NCBI GenBank assembly: GCA_016184445.1
Contig: JACPCT010000343.1
Coordinates: 1-5,746, forward strand
Direction of reading: 5' to 3'
DNA length: 5,746 bases
Origin: Candidatus Tectimicrobiota bacterium
GTDB taxonomy: Bacteria; UBA8248
Positions within the stretch are counted from its first letter, which is position 1. Every line of letters begins with the position of its first letter. The notes beneath the pieces are model-generated. The model had not been told where the DNA came from. It did not search any database and saw only the letters and a program-made list of their open reading frames with translations. Position numbers and translations under genes: made by a program. Positions 5,397 through 5,746 of the stretch are shown here, piece after piece.

Positions 5397-5746
5397 ATGC
5401 CGAGCGTAGCGGCGGTTTCTTCGGGCGAGATCCTGGACATGGTGGCGGCGCCACCGGCTCCCCGTGGCGATTCCGGCTCCAGCAGGGACCGCTTCGAGGA
5501 CGTCCTGGCGGGTGCGAGCCAGGAGTTGGGTTCGGAGGGGGTGGTCCCCGCTTCTTCCCCGCTACGGCCGGTCAAGAGCAAGGAGCCCCAGGAAGAAGTG
5601 ACCCCAGCGAAGCCCCAGGGCCCGGAGAAGTCCGCCTCCCAGCCCGGGAATGCCACCGATTCGGCCACATCGAACGGGAAAGAGCCCGCCCCCGCCGCCT
5701 CCTCAAAAGGCAGTTCCGAGGCGCCGGGCAAGCAGGCGGGAGAAGG
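5397..5746 (+). CDS. fliK: Probable flagellar hook-length control protein FliK, N-terminal part (3' end outside window)
   Basis: An open frame runs from ATG 5397 to the window edge (116 codons plus two bases) without a stop. GGGAGG (5383-5388) lies eight bases before the ATG. The visible part begins MPSVAAVSSGEILDMVAAP and contains DRFEDVLAGAS (residues 31-41), like the short F..VL motif near the start of many FliK proteins. The rest is a Pro/Ser/Ala/Lys-rich, probably disordered stretch, typical of the FliK ruler region. FliK is exported through the growing hook, measures its length and switches the export gate from hook to filament substrates. Its conserved C-terminal switch domain would lie beyond the window. 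The identification rests on composition and position after the YlxF-like gene, as in Bacillus. Unlike the genes before it, it is preceded by 244 non-coding bases, so it probably begins a new transcription unit. Confidence 0.8.
   Translation, partial: MPSVAAVSSGEILDMVAAPPAPRGDSGSSRDRFEDVLAGASQELGSEGVVPASSPLRPVKSKEPQEEVTPAKPQGPEKSASQPGNATDSATSNGKEPAPAASSKGSSEAPGKQAGE

Noticed and set aside
5393..5731. 112-codon - strand frame over the start of fliK
   Set aside because: The + strand frame has a strong ribosome binding site, the right position and FliK-like composition. The - strand frame has none of these.
1..5746. CRISPR array, tRNA/rRNA gene, insertion sequence or new defence-type system
   Set aside because: No regularly spaced repeats, no terminal inverted repeats or transposase, no RNA gene signatures. 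All genes fit a conserved flagellar cluster.

Overview
The window is a GC-rich (by eye about two thirds G+C) piece of a bacterial flagellar cluster, with every gene on the + strand. Order: fliF (3' end) - fliG - fliH - fliI - fliJ - a small secreted MotE/YlxF-like coiled-coil gene - non-coding gap - fliK (5' end). This is the fliFGHIJ-ylxF-fliK order known from Bacillus and found in many other phyla, so gene order alone does not fix the lineage. High GC, a Sec-type signal peptide on the small protein and a sigma-54-like element before fliK would suit a GC-rich, probably Gram-negative environmental bacterium (for example a deltaproteobacterial or NC10-like group). That is inference only.

Layout. 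Bases 1-473 encode the C-terminal end of the MS-ring protein FliF: its second transmembrane helix and the FliG-binding tail. A 71-base spacer with two small GC-rich hairpins leads to fliG (545-1570), the rotor switch and torque protein. fliH (about 1595-2851) follows in the same reading frame as fliG after a single TAA, without a clear Shine-Dalgarno sequence. fliH overlaps fliI by 4 bases (ATGA), fliI is 3 bases from fliJ, and fliJ overlaps the ylxF/motE-like gene by 8 bases. This tight packing indicates one translationally coupled transcript.

How the genes work together. FliF forms the MS ring and FliG sits on its cytoplasmic face as part of the C ring. FliH, FliI and FliJ form the soluble ATPase complex of the flagellar type III export apparatus. 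The small MotE-like protein is probably periplasmic and may assist stator or export function. FliK measures hook length and switches export specificity.

The one long non-coding stretch (5153-5396) is the most interesting part. It has a C-rich, G-poor tract that looks like a Rho-utilisation region, then an AT-rich patch with a perfect 7+7 bp dyad, then a perfect sigma-54 -24 half (TTGGCACG) with an imperfect -12 half, then a leader and a good ribosome binding site for fliK. This suggests a transcription boundary between the early export/switch operon and a separately controlled hook-stage unit. I see no mobile element, CRISPR array, RNA gene or new enzyme system. The window is a conserved machinery operon with lineage-specific low-complexity extensions in FliH, FliI and the YlxF-like protein.
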